DNA of 64,000 bases from Aerococcus urinaeequi (GTDB taxonomy: Bacteria > Bacillota > Bacilli > Lactobacillales > Aerococcaceae), in contig NZ_CP014162.1 of assembly GCF_001543205.1 (NCBI RefSeq), positions 1,116,001 through 1,180,000 on the forward strand, in the 5' to 3' direction. Position numbers and translations under genes: made by a program. A model generated the notes under the pieces. The model was given only the letters and a program-made list of their open reading frames with translations, did no database searches and had not been told where the DNA came from. Shown here in pieces: positions 8,999-17,078 of the stretch. Every line of letters starts with the position of its first letter. Position 1 is the stretch's first letter.

Positions 8999-9553
8999 AT
9001 GGTAGAAGAAATCGAAATTGGTAAAGAATGGTATGTAATCCATACATACGCTGGATATGAAAATAAGGTCAAACAAAACTTGGAAATGCGTATTACTTCA
9101 ATGGATATGGAAGAATATATTTACCGTGTAATCGTGCCTGAAGAAGAGCATGTAGAGAAAACAAAATCAGGTAAAGAAAAAATTGTTAAAATTAAAAACT
9201 TCCCAGGTTATGTATTAGTTGAGATGATCATGTCTGATGAAGCCTGGTTCGTTGTACGTAATACACCAGGTGTTACAGGGTTCTTAGGTTCTCACGGTCA
9301 AGGTTCAAAACCAACACCATTGTTACCTGATGAAGTACGTAATATCTTATCAAGCCTTGGTGAAGGTGGCCGTAACCGTAATATCTCATTCGATATCGAT
9401 GAAGTGGTTAAGGTTATCGATGGTGCCTTTGATGGTATGGAAGGTCGCGTTCAAGAGATCGATGCAGAACATGGCAAGTTGAAACTGACTGTTGAAATGT
9501 TTGGACGTGAAACATTAGCAGAAGTAGACTATGACCAAGTAGACAAATTCTAA
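8999..9553 (+). CDS. nusG: Transcription termination/antitermination protein NusG
   Basis: A 184-residue NusG with the NGN domain ('EWYVIHTYAGYENKVKQNLEMR', 'FPGYVLVEM', 'WFVVRNTPGVTGFLGS') and a C-terminal KOW domain ('EVVKVIDGAFDGMEGRVQEIDAEHGKLKLTVEMFGR' in part). It binds RNA polymerase and couples it to ribosomes or Rho. AGAAGGAG precedes the start. A strong terminator follows, so rplK is transcribed separately. Confidence 0.97.
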   Translation: MVEEIEIGKEWYVIHTYAGYENKVKQNLEMRITSMDMEEYIYRVIVPEEEHVEKTKSGKEKIVKIKNFPGYVLVEMIMSDEAWFVVRNTPGVTGFLGSHGQGSKPTPLLPDEVRNILSSLGEGGRNRNISFDIDEVVKVIDGAFDGMEGRVQEIDAEHGKLKLTVEMFGRETLAEVDYDQVDKF

Positions 9554-9609
9554 TTTGCGATATTTTACAAATCATAGTTGAGGTAAAATAAGCCATAGTT
9601 AAATGAATA

Positions 9610-9655
9610 AATAGCGGGTAAAGATTCTTAAACAAAATCCTTACCCGCTATTTTT
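9610..9655. terminator. Strong bidirectional terminator between nusG and the minus-strand gene
   Basis: ATAGCGGGTAAAGATT pairs with AATCCTTACCCGCTAT (one mismatch), with T runs at both ends. It serves the convergent genes nusG and 9687-10100. Confidence 0.9.
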
Positions 9656-9686
9656 CTCTATTGATCAATATTCATTTTCTAATTGT

Positions 9687-10100
9687 TTATTTTTCATTCT
9701 TCCAGCGGTAAAGATACATGTATTTTAAAATATCGTACAATATATAACCGGAAATTACCGAATGCATAAAGGGGAATGTGTATAGTGAATAGAAACTACC
9801 ATTAAAACGTAAAACGTTAGAATGTATGAACCATACAATGAATGTACTTGAAATAACTGAGAATACTGCGAACTTTTTTAATTGCACATTATCTTTGGTG
9901 TTCTCTTTCTTTAAAACAAAAAAATATTTTGTTATCGCTAAACTAACACAAAATAAACATAATGCAGAGAGTAGCCAGTTGCCAGTCATAATGATGAGTG
10001 CATTAGGGTGAATGACGTTAGCAAAAAGTATCATAATGGCCCATAAACCAAGGGCAAATTTTGCTTCATTTTTAACTTCTGTTTGATTGATTTTAGACAA
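9687..10100 (-). CDS. Small four-span membrane protein of unknown function
   Basis: A 137-residue protein with about four hydrophobic segments (roughly residues 14-35, 39-62, 76-96 and 104-125) and a basic C-terminus. I do not recognise the family. The start is a TTG behind GGAGAG at a 5-base spacing; no other start in frame has a ribosome site. It stands alone between nusG and phoU, a place where relatives usually have nothing, so it may be an acquired or lineage-specific gene. Nothing in its surroundings suggests a role. Confidence 0.6.
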   Translation of the reverse strand: MSKINQTEVKNEAKFALGLWAIMILFANVIHPNALIIMTGNWLLSALCLFCVSLAITKYFFVLKKENTKDNVQLKKFAVFSVISSTFIVWFIHSNVLRFNGSFYSLYTFPFMHSVISGYILYDILKYMYLYRWKNEK

Positions 10101-10280
10101 TTAGTCTCTCCATTACCGACCTTCTAAATTGTGACTTCGCTTTAGTGTGAATAAATATTACTTAATACAATTAATTTAAGTGGTTATATGTTTAATCCGC
10201 AACATCAAATGCTTCTATTGTTAAGCTCATTATAACAGGTTTATTGGTAGAAGAGGCGAATGGCAAACCGAAGATGCACA

Positions 10281-10316
10281 AAAAAATCAGTTGCTTTTAT
10301 GGGCAACTGATTTTTT
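10281..10316 (-). terminator. Terminator for phoU (bidirectional hairpin)
   Basis: AAAAAATCAGTTGC (10281-10294) pairs perfectly with GCAACTGATTTTTT (10303-10316). On the minus strand it comes 20 bases after the phoU stop. Confidence 0.85.
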
Positions 10317-10336
10317 CTATATTATATATGTAGATT

Positions 10337-11008
10337 TTAATCGTTTAAATTCACGATGTCTGCATCTTCTGTATAAATAACGCGTTCGCATAGGTTTGTT
10401 GCATAATCACCGATACGTTCGATATCATGTAAAATGGCATTAATAGCTGAACCTGTTTGAACAGTTTCCGGTTGATTCTTCATAATCACTAAAATTTGAT
10501 CGACAAGTTCTCTAAAAGCCTTGTCTACTTCGTCATCCATAGCAGCGATTTCTTTAGCGCGTTCAACGTTATGTTGGCTAAAGGCATCAATCGCTTGTCC
10601 AAGCATGTTTTTCGCTAACTCACCTACGGCAAAAACATCATCCATAACTGGATCAAATGGTGCTAAGTTTTCAACACGTAAAATACCTTTCGCTACGGAT
10701 ACTGCGTGGTCGGCTACGCGCTCTAGGTCAGAACTTGAAGCAAATACTGACAGAATCATACGAAGGTCTGTACCGATTGGTTGTTGACGAGCGATTATAC
10801 GCATTACATAATATTCGATTTCTTTTTCTAGCTTGTTAATCTCAGCATCGCTTTCAATGACAGTTTGTGCGCCATTGTGGTCATTGGTTTTTAATGCTTG
10901 GAAAGATCGTTCTAACATAGCCGCCGTACCAAATCCAAGTTTTGCGTGCATACCCTCCAAAGTCTTTAGTTGGTCATCGTAAAATTTTCTTACTGGACGT
11001 TCCATCAT
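10337..11008 (-). CDS. phoU: Phosphate signalling complex protein PhoU
   Basis: A 223-residue all-helical protein with the two PhoU three-helix bundles. The metal-binding style motifs appear as 'ESDAEINKLEKEIEYYVMRIIARQQPIGTDLR' and 'SSDLERVADHAVSVAKG', and the repeat 'LHDIERIGDYATNLCERVIY'. PhoU tempers phosphate uptake and Pho signalling through the Pst transporter. No pst genes or kinase lie nearby, so this is a detached copy. The start at 11008 follows AAGGAG by five bases; a second ATG directly follows. The longer open frame has no ribosome site. Confidence 0.93.
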   Translation of the reverse strand: MMERPVRKFYDDQLKTLEGMHAKLGFGTAAMLERSFQALKTNDHNGAQTVIESDAEINKLEKEIEYYVMRIIARQQPIGTDLRMILSVFASSSDLERVADHAVSVAKGILRVENLAPFDPVMDDVFAVGELAKNMLGQAIDAFSQHNVERAKEIAAMDDEVDKAFRELVDQILVIMKNQPETVQTGSAINAILHDIERIGDYATNLCERVIYTEDADIVNLND

Positions 11009-11167
11009 TATCACTCCTTTGCAATGTACTTTTTCCTTATCAAGGATACAGTTTACCATATTTTGTCGGTCTTGTCATCTAGTAAATATTGTTAAATAGG
11101 TAATGTAACCCTTTACAAATCGTTTGCATCATTTACGTATAAAGTATAGCATATTTAAAAAAAACTC

Positions 11168-11196
11168 TTGCAATAACTAAAGATGTATGGTTAAAT
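11168..11196 (+). promoter_or_regulatory. Promoter of rplK-rplA
   Basis: TTGCAA (11168-11173), a 17-base spacer and TTAAAT (11191-11196) preceded by TGG. It is followed by the L1-type site in the leader. Confidence 0.6.
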
Positions 11197-11221
11197 AGGT
11201 TATTGTGTGTAGACACATGTA

Positions 11222-11254
11222 GTGGGAGGAGGAATCTCAACTCCATTAAACCAC
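11222..11254 (+). promoter_or_regulatory. L1-type autoregulatory mRNA site before rplK
   Basis: GTGGGAGGA ... TAAACCAC forms a short GTGG/CCAC stem with an asymmetric purine-rich internal loop. The same motif recurs before rplA. Ribosomal protein L1 is known to bind such a mimic of its 23S rRNA site in L11/L1 operon messages. Confidence 0.6.
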
Positions 11255-11281
11255 AACGCGAAAAACAAGGAGGAATGTTTC

Positions 11282-11707
11282 GTGGCTAAAAAAGTACAAC
11301 AAATCGTAAAATTACAAATTGAAGCTGGTAAAGCAAGTCCAGCTCCTCCAGTAGGTCCTGCATTAGGTCAAGCTGGTGTGAACATCATGGGATTCACTAA
11401 AGAATTCAATGCGCGTACACAAGATCAAATGGGTATGATTATCCCTGTAGTGATCACTGTATTCGAAGACCGTTCATTTACATTTATTACTAAAACACCA
11501 CCAGCTGCAGTATTATTGAAAAAAGCTGCTGGCGTTGCTAAAGGTTCTGGCGAACCTAACAAAAATAAAGTCGCTACCGTAACTCGCGACCAAGTTCGTG
11601 AAATTGCAGAAACAAAAATGGAAGACTTGAACGCTGCAGATGTAGAAGCTGCTATGCGTATGGTTGAAGGTACTGCACGTTCAATGGGCTTTGAAGTAGA
11701 AGGCTAA
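11282..11707 (+). CDS. rplK: Ribosomal protein L11
   Basis: A 141-residue L11, part of the GTPase-associated centre of the large subunit. Typical features are '[30 protein letters not shown]' in pieces, '[12 protein letters not shown]' and '[12 protein letters not shown]'. The start is a GTG at 11282 behind CAAGGAGGA. The frame is open 60 bases further upstream, but that stretch is the leader RNA with the L1-type site, so the longer start is wrong. Confidence 0.96.
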   Translation: MAKKVQQIVKLQIEAGKASPAPPVGPALGQAGVNIMGFTKEFNARTQDQMGMIIPVVITVFEDRSFTFITKTPPAAVLLKKAAGVAKGSGEPNKNKVATVTRDQVREIAETKMEDLNAADVEAAMRMVEGTARSMGFEVEG

Positions 11708-11762
11708 TTGTCACACTGTATTACAAGAAACCCATGCGCCACAAATCGATAGTGATTTGTGA

Positions 11763-11788
11763 GTGGGAGGATTATCCGCTAAAACCAC
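11763..11788 (+). promoter_or_regulatory. L1-type autoregulatory mRNA site between rplK and rplA
   Basis: GTGGGAGGA ... CTAAAACCAC, nearly the same sequence and fold as the site at 11222-11254. It ends 18 bases before the rplA ATG and next to its ribosome site, so bound L1 could block translation. Confidence 0.6.
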
Positions 11789-11806
11789 ATAGGAGGAACA
11801 TATATA

Positions 11807-12496
11807 ATGGCTAAACAAACTAAAAACCAAAAAGCTGTTTTCGAAAAAATCGAAAAAAATAAAAAATATGCTTTAACAGAAGCAATTGAATTATTAAAAG
11901 AAGTAGACTACGCTAAATTTGATGGATCAGTTGAAGTTGCATACCGTTTAGGTATCGACACTAAGAAAAATGACCAACAAATCCGTGGTGCTATGGTATT
12001 ACCTAACGGTACTGGTAAAGACCAAACTGTATTGGTTTTTGCTAAAGGTGAAAAAGCACAAGAAGCTAAAGACGCTGGTGCTGACTACGTTGGTGACGAC
12101 GAGTTCATCCAAAAAATCCAAGGTGGCTGGTTTGACTTCGACGTGATCGTTGCAACTCCAGACATGATGGGTCAAATTGGTCGTTTAGGTCGTGTATTAG
12201 GTCCTAAAGGCTTAATGCCAAACCCTAAAACTGGTACTGTAACACAAGATGTTACTAAAGCAGTTCAAGACATCAAAGCTGGTCAAGTTGCTTACCGTGC
12301 TGATAGCGCTGGTAACTTACACTTACCTGTTGGTAAAGTATCATTTACTGCAGATGCATTAGCTGAAAACGTAAAAGCTGTTCAAGAAATGGTATTACGC
12401 GTGAAACCTGCATCTTCTAAAGGTACATACATCAAAAACTTAGCAATTACATCTACTATGGGTCCTGGTATCCAAGTTGATGTTTCATCAATCTAA
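11807..12496 (+). CDS. rplA: Ribosomal protein L1
   Basis: A 229-residue L1, the protein of the mobile L1 stalk. It shows '[25 protein letters not shown]' in part, the domain 2 signature '[23 protein letters not shown]' and the C-terminal '[23 protein letters not shown]'. Length and sequence are standard. TAGGAGGA stands before the ATG. It also probably represses its own operon through the two sites noted above. Confidence 0.97.
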   Translation: MAKQTKNQKAVFEKIEKNKKYALTEAIELLKEVDYAKFDGSVEVAYRLGIDTKKNDQQIRGAMVLPNGTGKDQTVLVFAKGEKAQEAKDAGADYVGDDEFIQKIQGGWFDFDVIVATPDMMGQIGRLGRVLGPKGLMPNPKTGTVTQDVTKAVQDIKAGQVAYRADSAGNLHLPVGKVSFTADALAENVKAVQEMVLRVKPASSKGTYIKNLAITSTMGPGIQVDVSSI

Positions 12497-12515
12497 GATT
12501 AAATTAAAATAATAC

Positions 12516-12544
12516 TTGACCCACTTATACTATTCTGTTAGTAT
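12516..12544 (+). promoter_or_regulatory. Promoter of rplJ-rplL
   Basis: TTGACC (12516-12521), a 17-base spacer and TAGTAT (12539-12544). It opens the L10 leader. Confidence 0.6.
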
Positions 12545-12549
12545 AAGTG

Positions 12550-12680
12550 AGGTTATTTATATAGCTTACCGAAGACAGTTGGCGGCTTTGCCTTAATTTT
12601 GCCAACCGAGGGAGATACGTTGTTCACTACTAGATGGTGAACGTTATCCTCTATGTCTTCAGTGACATAGAGTTTTTTTA
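12550..12680 (+). ncRNA. L10 leader (ribosomal protein L10(L12)4 autoregulatory region)
   Basis: A structured leader before rplJ. The inner part holds the pairing GTTGGC ... GCCAAC and a second stem GTTCACTA ... TGGTGAAC. It ends in a clear intrinsic terminator, CTCTATGTC (12649-12657) paired with GACATAGAG (12664-12672) and seven T residues. This matches the known L10 leader architecture of Firmicutes, where the L10-L12 complex binds and favours termination. Confidence 0.8.
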
Positions 12681-12720
12681 TTTAAAAAACTCTAATAAAA
12701 TCAGTGGAGGTGAAATATAA

Positions 12721-13224
12721 GTGAGTGAACAAGCAATTGCTAAAAAACAACAAGAAGTAAATGAAGTCGTTGAGAAAATGAACGCTGCAAATTCTTTAGT
12801 TGTGGTTGACTACTTAGGATTATCAGTAGCAGAAGTGACTGAATTACGTAAACAATTACGTGAAGCGGGCGTTGAGTTTAAAGTTATTAAAAACACAATC
12901 ATGCGTCGTGCTTTAGATTCTCAAGAGTTAGAATACCATGAAGAAGTTTTCCAAGGCCCTACAGCTGTAGCGTTTGGTATGGAAGACGCAGTTGCCCCAG
13001 CTAAGATTCTTTCTGATTTTGCTAAAAAAGCAGAAGCGTTAGAACTTAAAGGTGGTATCTTAGAAGGTAAAGTACTTTCTAAAGAAGAAATTCAACAAAT
13101 TGCGAAATTGCCAAACCGCGAAGGTCTACTTTCAATGCTATTATCAGTATTGCAAGCTCCTGTCCGCAACGTGGCATACGCTGTCAAAGCTGTTGCAGAT
13201 GCAAAAGGCGAAGACGCAGCGTAA
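12721..13224 (+). CDS. rplJ: Ribosomal protein L10
   Basis: A 167-residue L10, the base of the L12 stalk. It has the N-terminal rRNA-binding domain ('[33 protein letters not shown]' in pieces, '[10 protein letters not shown]') and the C-terminal L12-binding helix ('[25 protein letters not shown]'). The start is a GTG behind GTGGAGGTG. It is co-transcribed with rplL. Confidence 0.96.
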   Translation: MSEQAIAKKQQEVNEVVEKMNAANSLVVVDYLGLSVAEVTELRKQLREAGVEFKVIKNTIMRRALDSQELEYHEEVFQGPTAVAFGMEDAVAPAKILSDFAKKAEALELKGGILEGKVLSKEEIQQIAKLPNREGLLSMLLSVLQAPVRNVAYAVKAVADAKGEDAA

Positions 13225-13280
13225 TTTATTACCAATTTAATCATACAAAACAAACTATTTAAAAACGGAGGAATTTTATA

Positions 13281-13649
13281 ATGGCTTTAAACATTGAACA
13301 AATCATTGCTGATTTAAAAGAATCAACAATTTTAGAATTAGCTGACTTAGTATCAGCAATCGAAGAAGAATTTGGCGTATCTGCTGCTGCTCCTGTAGCT
13401 GCTGCTGGTGCTGCTGCTGGTGAAGCTGCTGAAGAAAAAACTGAATTTGACGTAGAATTAACTTCTGCTGGTTCAGCTAAAATTAAAGTAATCAAAGCTG
13501 TACGTGAAGCTACTGGTTTAGGCTTGAAAGAAGCTAAAGCATTAGTAGACGGTGCTCCAGCGATCGTTAAAGAAGCATTACCTGCTGAAGAAGCAGAAGC
13601 TTTAAAAGCTGCTATCGAAGAAGCTGGCGGTACTGCAGAAGTAAAATAA
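13281..13649 (+). CDS. rplL: Ribosomal protein L7/L12
   Basis: A 122-residue stalk protein. It has the N-terminal dimer domain (about residues 1-35), an alanine/glycine-rich hinge (about 36-53) and the factor-binding C-terminal domain ('[27 protein letters not shown]' in pieces). GGAGG stands before the ATG. In relatives the next genes are ybxB and rpoB; here about 22 kb of accessory modules intervene before rpoB. Confidence 0.97.
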   Translation: MALNIEQIIADLKESTILELADLVSAIEEEFGVSAAAPVAAAGAAAGEAAEEKTEFDVELTSAGSAKIKVIKAVREATGLGLKEAKALVDGAPAIVKEALPAEEAEALKAAIEEAGGTAEVK

Positions 13650-13682
13650 TCTTTAACAGATTATCTTATTATGTATATGAGG

Positions 13683-13714
13683 GGAGTTCGGAATTATCCG
13701 AGCTTCTTTTTTTT
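13683..13714 (+). terminator. Terminator after rplL
   Basis: AGTTCGG (13685-13691) pairs with CCGAGCT (13698-13704), followed by a T-rich run to 13714. Confidence 0.75.
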
Positions 13715-13727
13715 ATCATTTTTATTA

Positions 13728-13765
13728 GGCCACATCCGTTTTTAATTATTGGATGTGGTCTTTTT
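13728..13765 (+). terminator. Second terminator after rplL, twin of the one at 16855
   Basis: GGCCACATCC (13728-13737) pairs with GGATGTGGTC (13751-13760), then TTTTT. Its stem is nearly the same as that of the terminator at 16855-16886, so the accessory segment between them is bracketed by related terminators. Confidence 0.8.
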
Positions 13766-14009
13766 CTGTTTTCAGGCTTTTGTTTAGGGAATTTTCAGGT
13801 ACAAAGTTTGCTTTTTATTTTGACCGGTAAAATCTCTTTTGTATCAATTGTGTTCGGACGAATAGATATAGCCTATAAGAATCGTTTATTTAATGGGATT
13901 TTATCCCAAATACTTGTGTAAATAAGCTAATTGGCTAGTGTTTGCAGTGAGCAAGTGAATTGACCGTAAAGGTTGATATTGGTAGCCTAAAGCGAAGTGT
14001 AATTGCCTA

Positions 14010-14357
14010 ATGAGGTCATTTAATGCGTGGGTTACGTTAAATAAACTTTTATATCAAATCCTAGGAGGCTCGGATAATGTCCTATTTATTCAACGGGACA
14101 TTGTTGATGCAGCGTCTTGGCCGGGGGGAGTTGATCAGGTAGAAGCCGTTTTTGAACCGGTTAATATTTTAGTTAATAATGCTGGTATCAATTATTCTGA
14201 TAGTATTGAAGACTTTCCGTTTGACGCCTATGAGTGTGTGATTGCGACCGCGACCAAGGAGAAAGTGTCTAATTTAGTCTTATTACTTGCTTCTGATGAA
14301 CTTTCTTATATGACCGGATCAGAAAAACGGATTTACGGCGGTTTAAGCGCATGTTAG
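14010..14357 (+). pseudogene. Short-chain dehydrogenase/reductase remnant
   Basis: The frame carries pieces of an SDR oxidoreductase. 'VNILVNNAGINYSDSIEDFPFDAYE' is the NNAG region, and the end 'KVSNLVLLLASDELSYMTGSEKRIYGG' is the usual SDR C-terminus. The N-terminal nucleotide-binding TGxxxGIG motif is missing. So is everything between these two pieces, including the catalytic Ser and YxxxK, so an internal deletion has joined them. It cannot be an active enzyme. The 240 bases before it (13766-14009) hold no gene that I can see. Confidence 0.85.
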
Positions 14358-14383
14358 TTGAAATGAAAAATTGGAGGATATAT

Positions 14384-15226
14384 ATGATTATTGATTTTAA
14401 GATGAAGGCCCCTATTCCAAGTTGGGAACCTTTATTTGATGCTGGAAAGACCAGCGTGCTAGAGCTTTTCCCCTATTTGAAGAATGAACAACCAACAAAA
14501 GCGGTTACTTTTGCGGATGTTATCCAGGAAATGGATGACCGTGATATAGGCTATGGTGTGATTCTTGGCCGTGACAATGTACCTGGGTCAAGCAATGAAG
14601 AATTGTATCAATTCTTGCAGTCGCCAGAAGCTGAACGTTTTCGTGGTTTTATTGGTTTGGAAAATATGACGATAAATGAAGCGGTTGAAACCATTCACCG
14701 GTATGGTGCCACAGGTGCTTTCAGTGGGGTCACTGTGAATCCAGCGAAAATTTTACCGCTAACCAATATTGATGATCCGACGTTAGACCCTATTTTTGAA
14801 GCTTGTTTGGCATATGATTTACCTTTCTGTATTACCATGAGTTTATTGATTAGTTTGCTGAGTGATAAACCCGACTACGATTATATTCACCCTAAACGTT
14901 TAATCCCTATTGCCAAGAAGTATCCAGATTTAAAATTGATTGTGTCGCATGCGGCTTGGCCTTTTGTGGATGAGATGATCGCGGTAGCGATTCATTTTCC
15001 AAATATATTCTTGGTCCCAGATTTCTATAGTGGTTTCCCAAATGCTAAGGCTTATTTCGATGCGGCGAATTCAGGGCTTGAAGACCAGGTGATTTTTGGG
15101 TCATGTTATCCAAATGTGAATTACGATTATGCCTTAGGTTTTTATCAGGAATACCTGACAGATTCTGAAATTGCAGACAAGGTCTTCTATGCCAATGCCG
15201 CTAAACTGTTGGGGATAAGTGAATAA
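14384..15226 (+). CDS. Amidohydrolase-like TIM-barrel protein (Amidohydro_2 type), metal site altered
   Basis: A 280-residue protein with the general plan of the amidohydrolase-2 superfamily. It begins 'MIIDFKMKAP', continues with 'VTFADVIQEMDDRDIGYGVILGRDN' in pieces, and has 'LKLIVSHAAWPFVDEM' and 'QVIFGSCYPNVNYDYAL'. The early HxH of classic members is replaced by KMK, and the late FG(T/S)D aspartate position reads FGSC. Zinc-dependent hydrolysis is therefore doubtful and the true role is unknown. The start at 14384 has TTGGAGGA upstream; the longer frame runs into the SDR remnant. It is followed by an amino-acid ABC permease. Confidence 0.75.
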   Translation: MIIDFKMKAPIPSWEPLFDAGKTSVLELFPYLKNEQPTKAVTFADVIQEMDDRDIGYGVILGRDNVPGSSNEELYQFLQSPEAERFRGFIGLENMTINEAVETIHRYGATGAFSGVTVNPAKILPLTNIDDPTLDPIFEACLAYDLPFCITMSLLISLLSDKPDYDYIHPKRLIPIAKKYPDLKLIVSHAAWPFVDEMIAVAIHFPNIFLVPDFYSGFPNAKAYFDAANSGLEDQVIFGSCYPNVNYDYALGFYQEYLTDSEIADKVFYANAAKLLGISE

Positions 15227-15311
15227 ACTAATGGTAGCTGTTTTGACAGGATGATTTAAAAGGGCTTCAAGCTTGCATTTAAAATAAAAGGATGTAATAG
15301 AAGGGATATTT

Positions 15312-15983
15312 ATGGATTTCGATTTTCAGTACATGTTAGAGGTTATACCAAACCTACTAGTTTATATACCAACCACCTTGTATATCACGGTGATTTCGAT
15401 GATAGTTGCGATCATTATCGGTGGACTTTTCGCCATTATACTATTTAATAAGGTGCCGGTCTTATCACAGCTGGTGCAAGTCTTGTCTTCCTTTTTTAGA
15501 GGAACACCGGCCATTGTGCAGTTATTACTAGTTTATTTTGGATTGCCACAAATTATACCGGCTTTAACCAGCATGACAGCAACGCAGGCGTCGATTCTGG
15601 CCTTATCATTGAATACCGCTGCTTATTTAGCGGAAGTATTCAGGGCTGCCTTGGCATCTGTAGATGCTGGTCAGGTGGAAGCCGCCATGTCTGTTGGTTT
15701 GAATTACCGCCAGACATTAAAGGGGATTATTCTGCCTCAGGCCCTACGAAACGCCCTACCGGGTACGGGAAACACCTTCGTTTCACTGATGAAAAATTCC
15801 TCGCTGGCCTTTACCATTGGGGTAGTGGAAATTGTGGCTCAAGGAAAAATCTTAGCAGCTGCATCTCTTCGATTCTTTGAAGTATACTTTGCCATTGCTT
15901 TGATTTATTGGGGGCTAACAATTCTCTATACTTGGATTCAAGAGTGGTACGAAGATTATATCAATAGACCGTATATTAGATAG
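15312..15983 (+). CDS. Polar amino-acid ABC transporter permease (HisM/GlnP family)
   Basis: A 223-residue inner-membrane permease with about five spans. The ABC permease EAA loop reads 'EAAMSVGLNYRQTLKGIILPQALRNALPGTGN' in pieces, and the 'SFFRGTPAIVQLLLVYFGLPQ' segment is typical of the polar amino-acid uptake group. AGAAGGG precedes the ATG. The next gene, a binding protein, starts 12 bases later. No ATP-binding subunit is encoded here, so an ATPase from elsewhere must energise it. Confidence 0.9.
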   Translation: MDFDFQYMLEVIPNLLVYIPTTLYITVISMIVAIIIGGLFAIILFNKVPVLSQLVQVLSSFFRGTPAIVQLLLVYFGLPQIIPALTSMTATQASILALSLNTAAYLAEVFRAALASVDAGQVEAAMSVGLNYRQTLKGIILPQALRNALPGTGNTFVSLMKNSSLAFTIGVVEIVAQGKILAAASLRFFEVYFAIALIYWGLTILYTWIQEWYEDYINRPYIR

Positions 15984-15994
15984 TGGGTGAGAGA

Positions 15995-16828
15995 ATGAAA
16001 TTAAAAGTAAAGCCGATAAAGGCTATAGTGGCGGCCCTGATACTCTTGGGGCTTGTTTTTTATGGTGTGTATATGCAGACCTCGACGAATCAAAGCGATA
16101 AAGAAGCATCTGGCGACCGTGTTATTACCATCGGTGGTACGCCGACTTCTTACCCCATGCTCTATATGGAAGGGGCTGAGGTGAAGGGGTCCTACGTTGA
16201 TTTTGCCAATGCGATAGGCGAAAAGGTGGGCTATGAGATCGATTGGGAGCTTGGCGAGTGGTCAGGTATTTTGGCATCACTACAAGCTGGGCGGATTGAT
16301 TCGGCAGCCAACTTTGCTGTGACACCTGAGCGGAAAGAGATGTATGATTTTACTGATACCGTTCTTTATTCTGGTGTTGGTATTGGTGTTGCAGAAGGGA
16401 ATACCGATATTGAGATTTTTGATGATCTGAAGGGCAAGACAGTCAATTCCATTGTTGGGACCAACTATGGCAAGGTTGTCGAAGATATGGATACTGATAA
16501 TGAAATCATGATTGAACCCTTGGAAGACATCAATGTGGCCTTTAATAATGTCTACCAAGGCAAAACGGACGCCGTTGTCTTTGGTTACGAAACTTTGAGT
16601 GCTTTAAACAAGGACCGCGATGCTAATATCGTCATTTTAGATGAGGTATTCGGGGTCAATGAAGTGGCCTTTCCTTTCGCTAAGACAGCGGAAAATGAAG
16701 AGTTGATTGCGGATTGGAACCAAGCCATTGAAGAGTTGCGTGCGGACGGGACTTTAGCCGAGATTTCAGAGAAGTGGTACGGTATGGACGTGACGACGTC
16801 GCCAGAAGCATCTGCAGATGTTGAATAA
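15995..16828 (+). CDS. Amino-acid ABC transporter substrate-binding protein
   Basis: A 277-residue type II binding protein of the polar amino-acid (SBP_bac_3) family. The fold signatures are 'VITIGGTPTSYPMLYMEG', 'GSYVDFANAIGEKVGYEIDW' and 'ILASLQAGRIDSAANFAVTPERKEMYDFTD' in pieces. The N-terminus is a hydrophobic anchor without a lipobox cysteine, so it is either tethered by that helix or released by signal peptidase. The start at 15995 is an ATG after GTGAGAG. A GTG start overlapping the permease stop is also open. Cystine or a polar amino acid is the likely ligand, by family only. Confidence 0.87.
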   Translation: MKLKVKPIKAIVAALILLGLVFYGVYMQTSTNQSDKEASGDRVITIGGTPTSYPMLYMEGAEVKGSYVDFANAIGEKVGYEIDWELGEWSGILASLQAGRIDSAANFAVTPERKEMYDFTDTVLYSGVGIGVAEGNTDIEIFDDLKGKTVNSIVGTNYGKVVEDMDTDNEIMIEPLEDINVAFNNVYQGKTDAVVFGYETLSALNKDRDANIVILDEVFGVNEVAFPFAKTAENEELIADWNQAIEELRADGTLAEISEKWYGMDVTTSPEASADVE

Positions 16829-16854
16829 TATATGAAAAAAATTTGAATTTACAA

Positions 16855-16886
16855 GACCACATCCGGTTTTAGGGTGTGGTCTTTTT
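16855..16886 (+). terminator. Terminator after the amino-acid ABC genes
   Basis: GACCACATCC (16855-16864) pairs with GGGTGTGGTC (16872-16881) with one G-T pair, followed by TTTTT. It is a near twin of the terminator at 13728-13765. Confidence 0.85.
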
Positions 16887-16985
16887 GACTGCTTGAATAA
16901 GTTTGCCTGATTGTCTAGATGGACAGCTTGGCAGGGGGCGTTATTTTTCAAAAAATCCTAGTGAATTAGACTAGACTCTTATATG

Positions 16986-17011
16986 TTTTTAGGTTAAACT
17001 AAAAATATAAT
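16986..17011 (+). promoter_or_regulatory. Palindromic metalloregulator operator overlapping the promoter of the Mn/Zn operon
   Basis: TTTTTAGGTTAAACTAAAAA (16986-17005) is a palindrome with a single imperfect base pair. It abuts a perfect -10, TATAAT (17006-17011), and so covers the -35/-10 spacer. It resembles operators of DtxR/MntR-type repressors, which shut metal uptake when Mn or Fe is plentiful. The regulator gene is not in the window. Confidence 0.55.
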
Positions 17012-17078
17012 TAACAAAAGCTAAGGGCGAACCACTTGGTTACCCCTTGAATATAGAAAATAGGAGTAAAGAATTCAA

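Noticed and set aside
9826-10011. Plus-strand open frame across the 9687-10100 gene
   Set aside because: It is antisense to a membrane protein frame with a better ribosome site and matches no family; it is a shadow frame.
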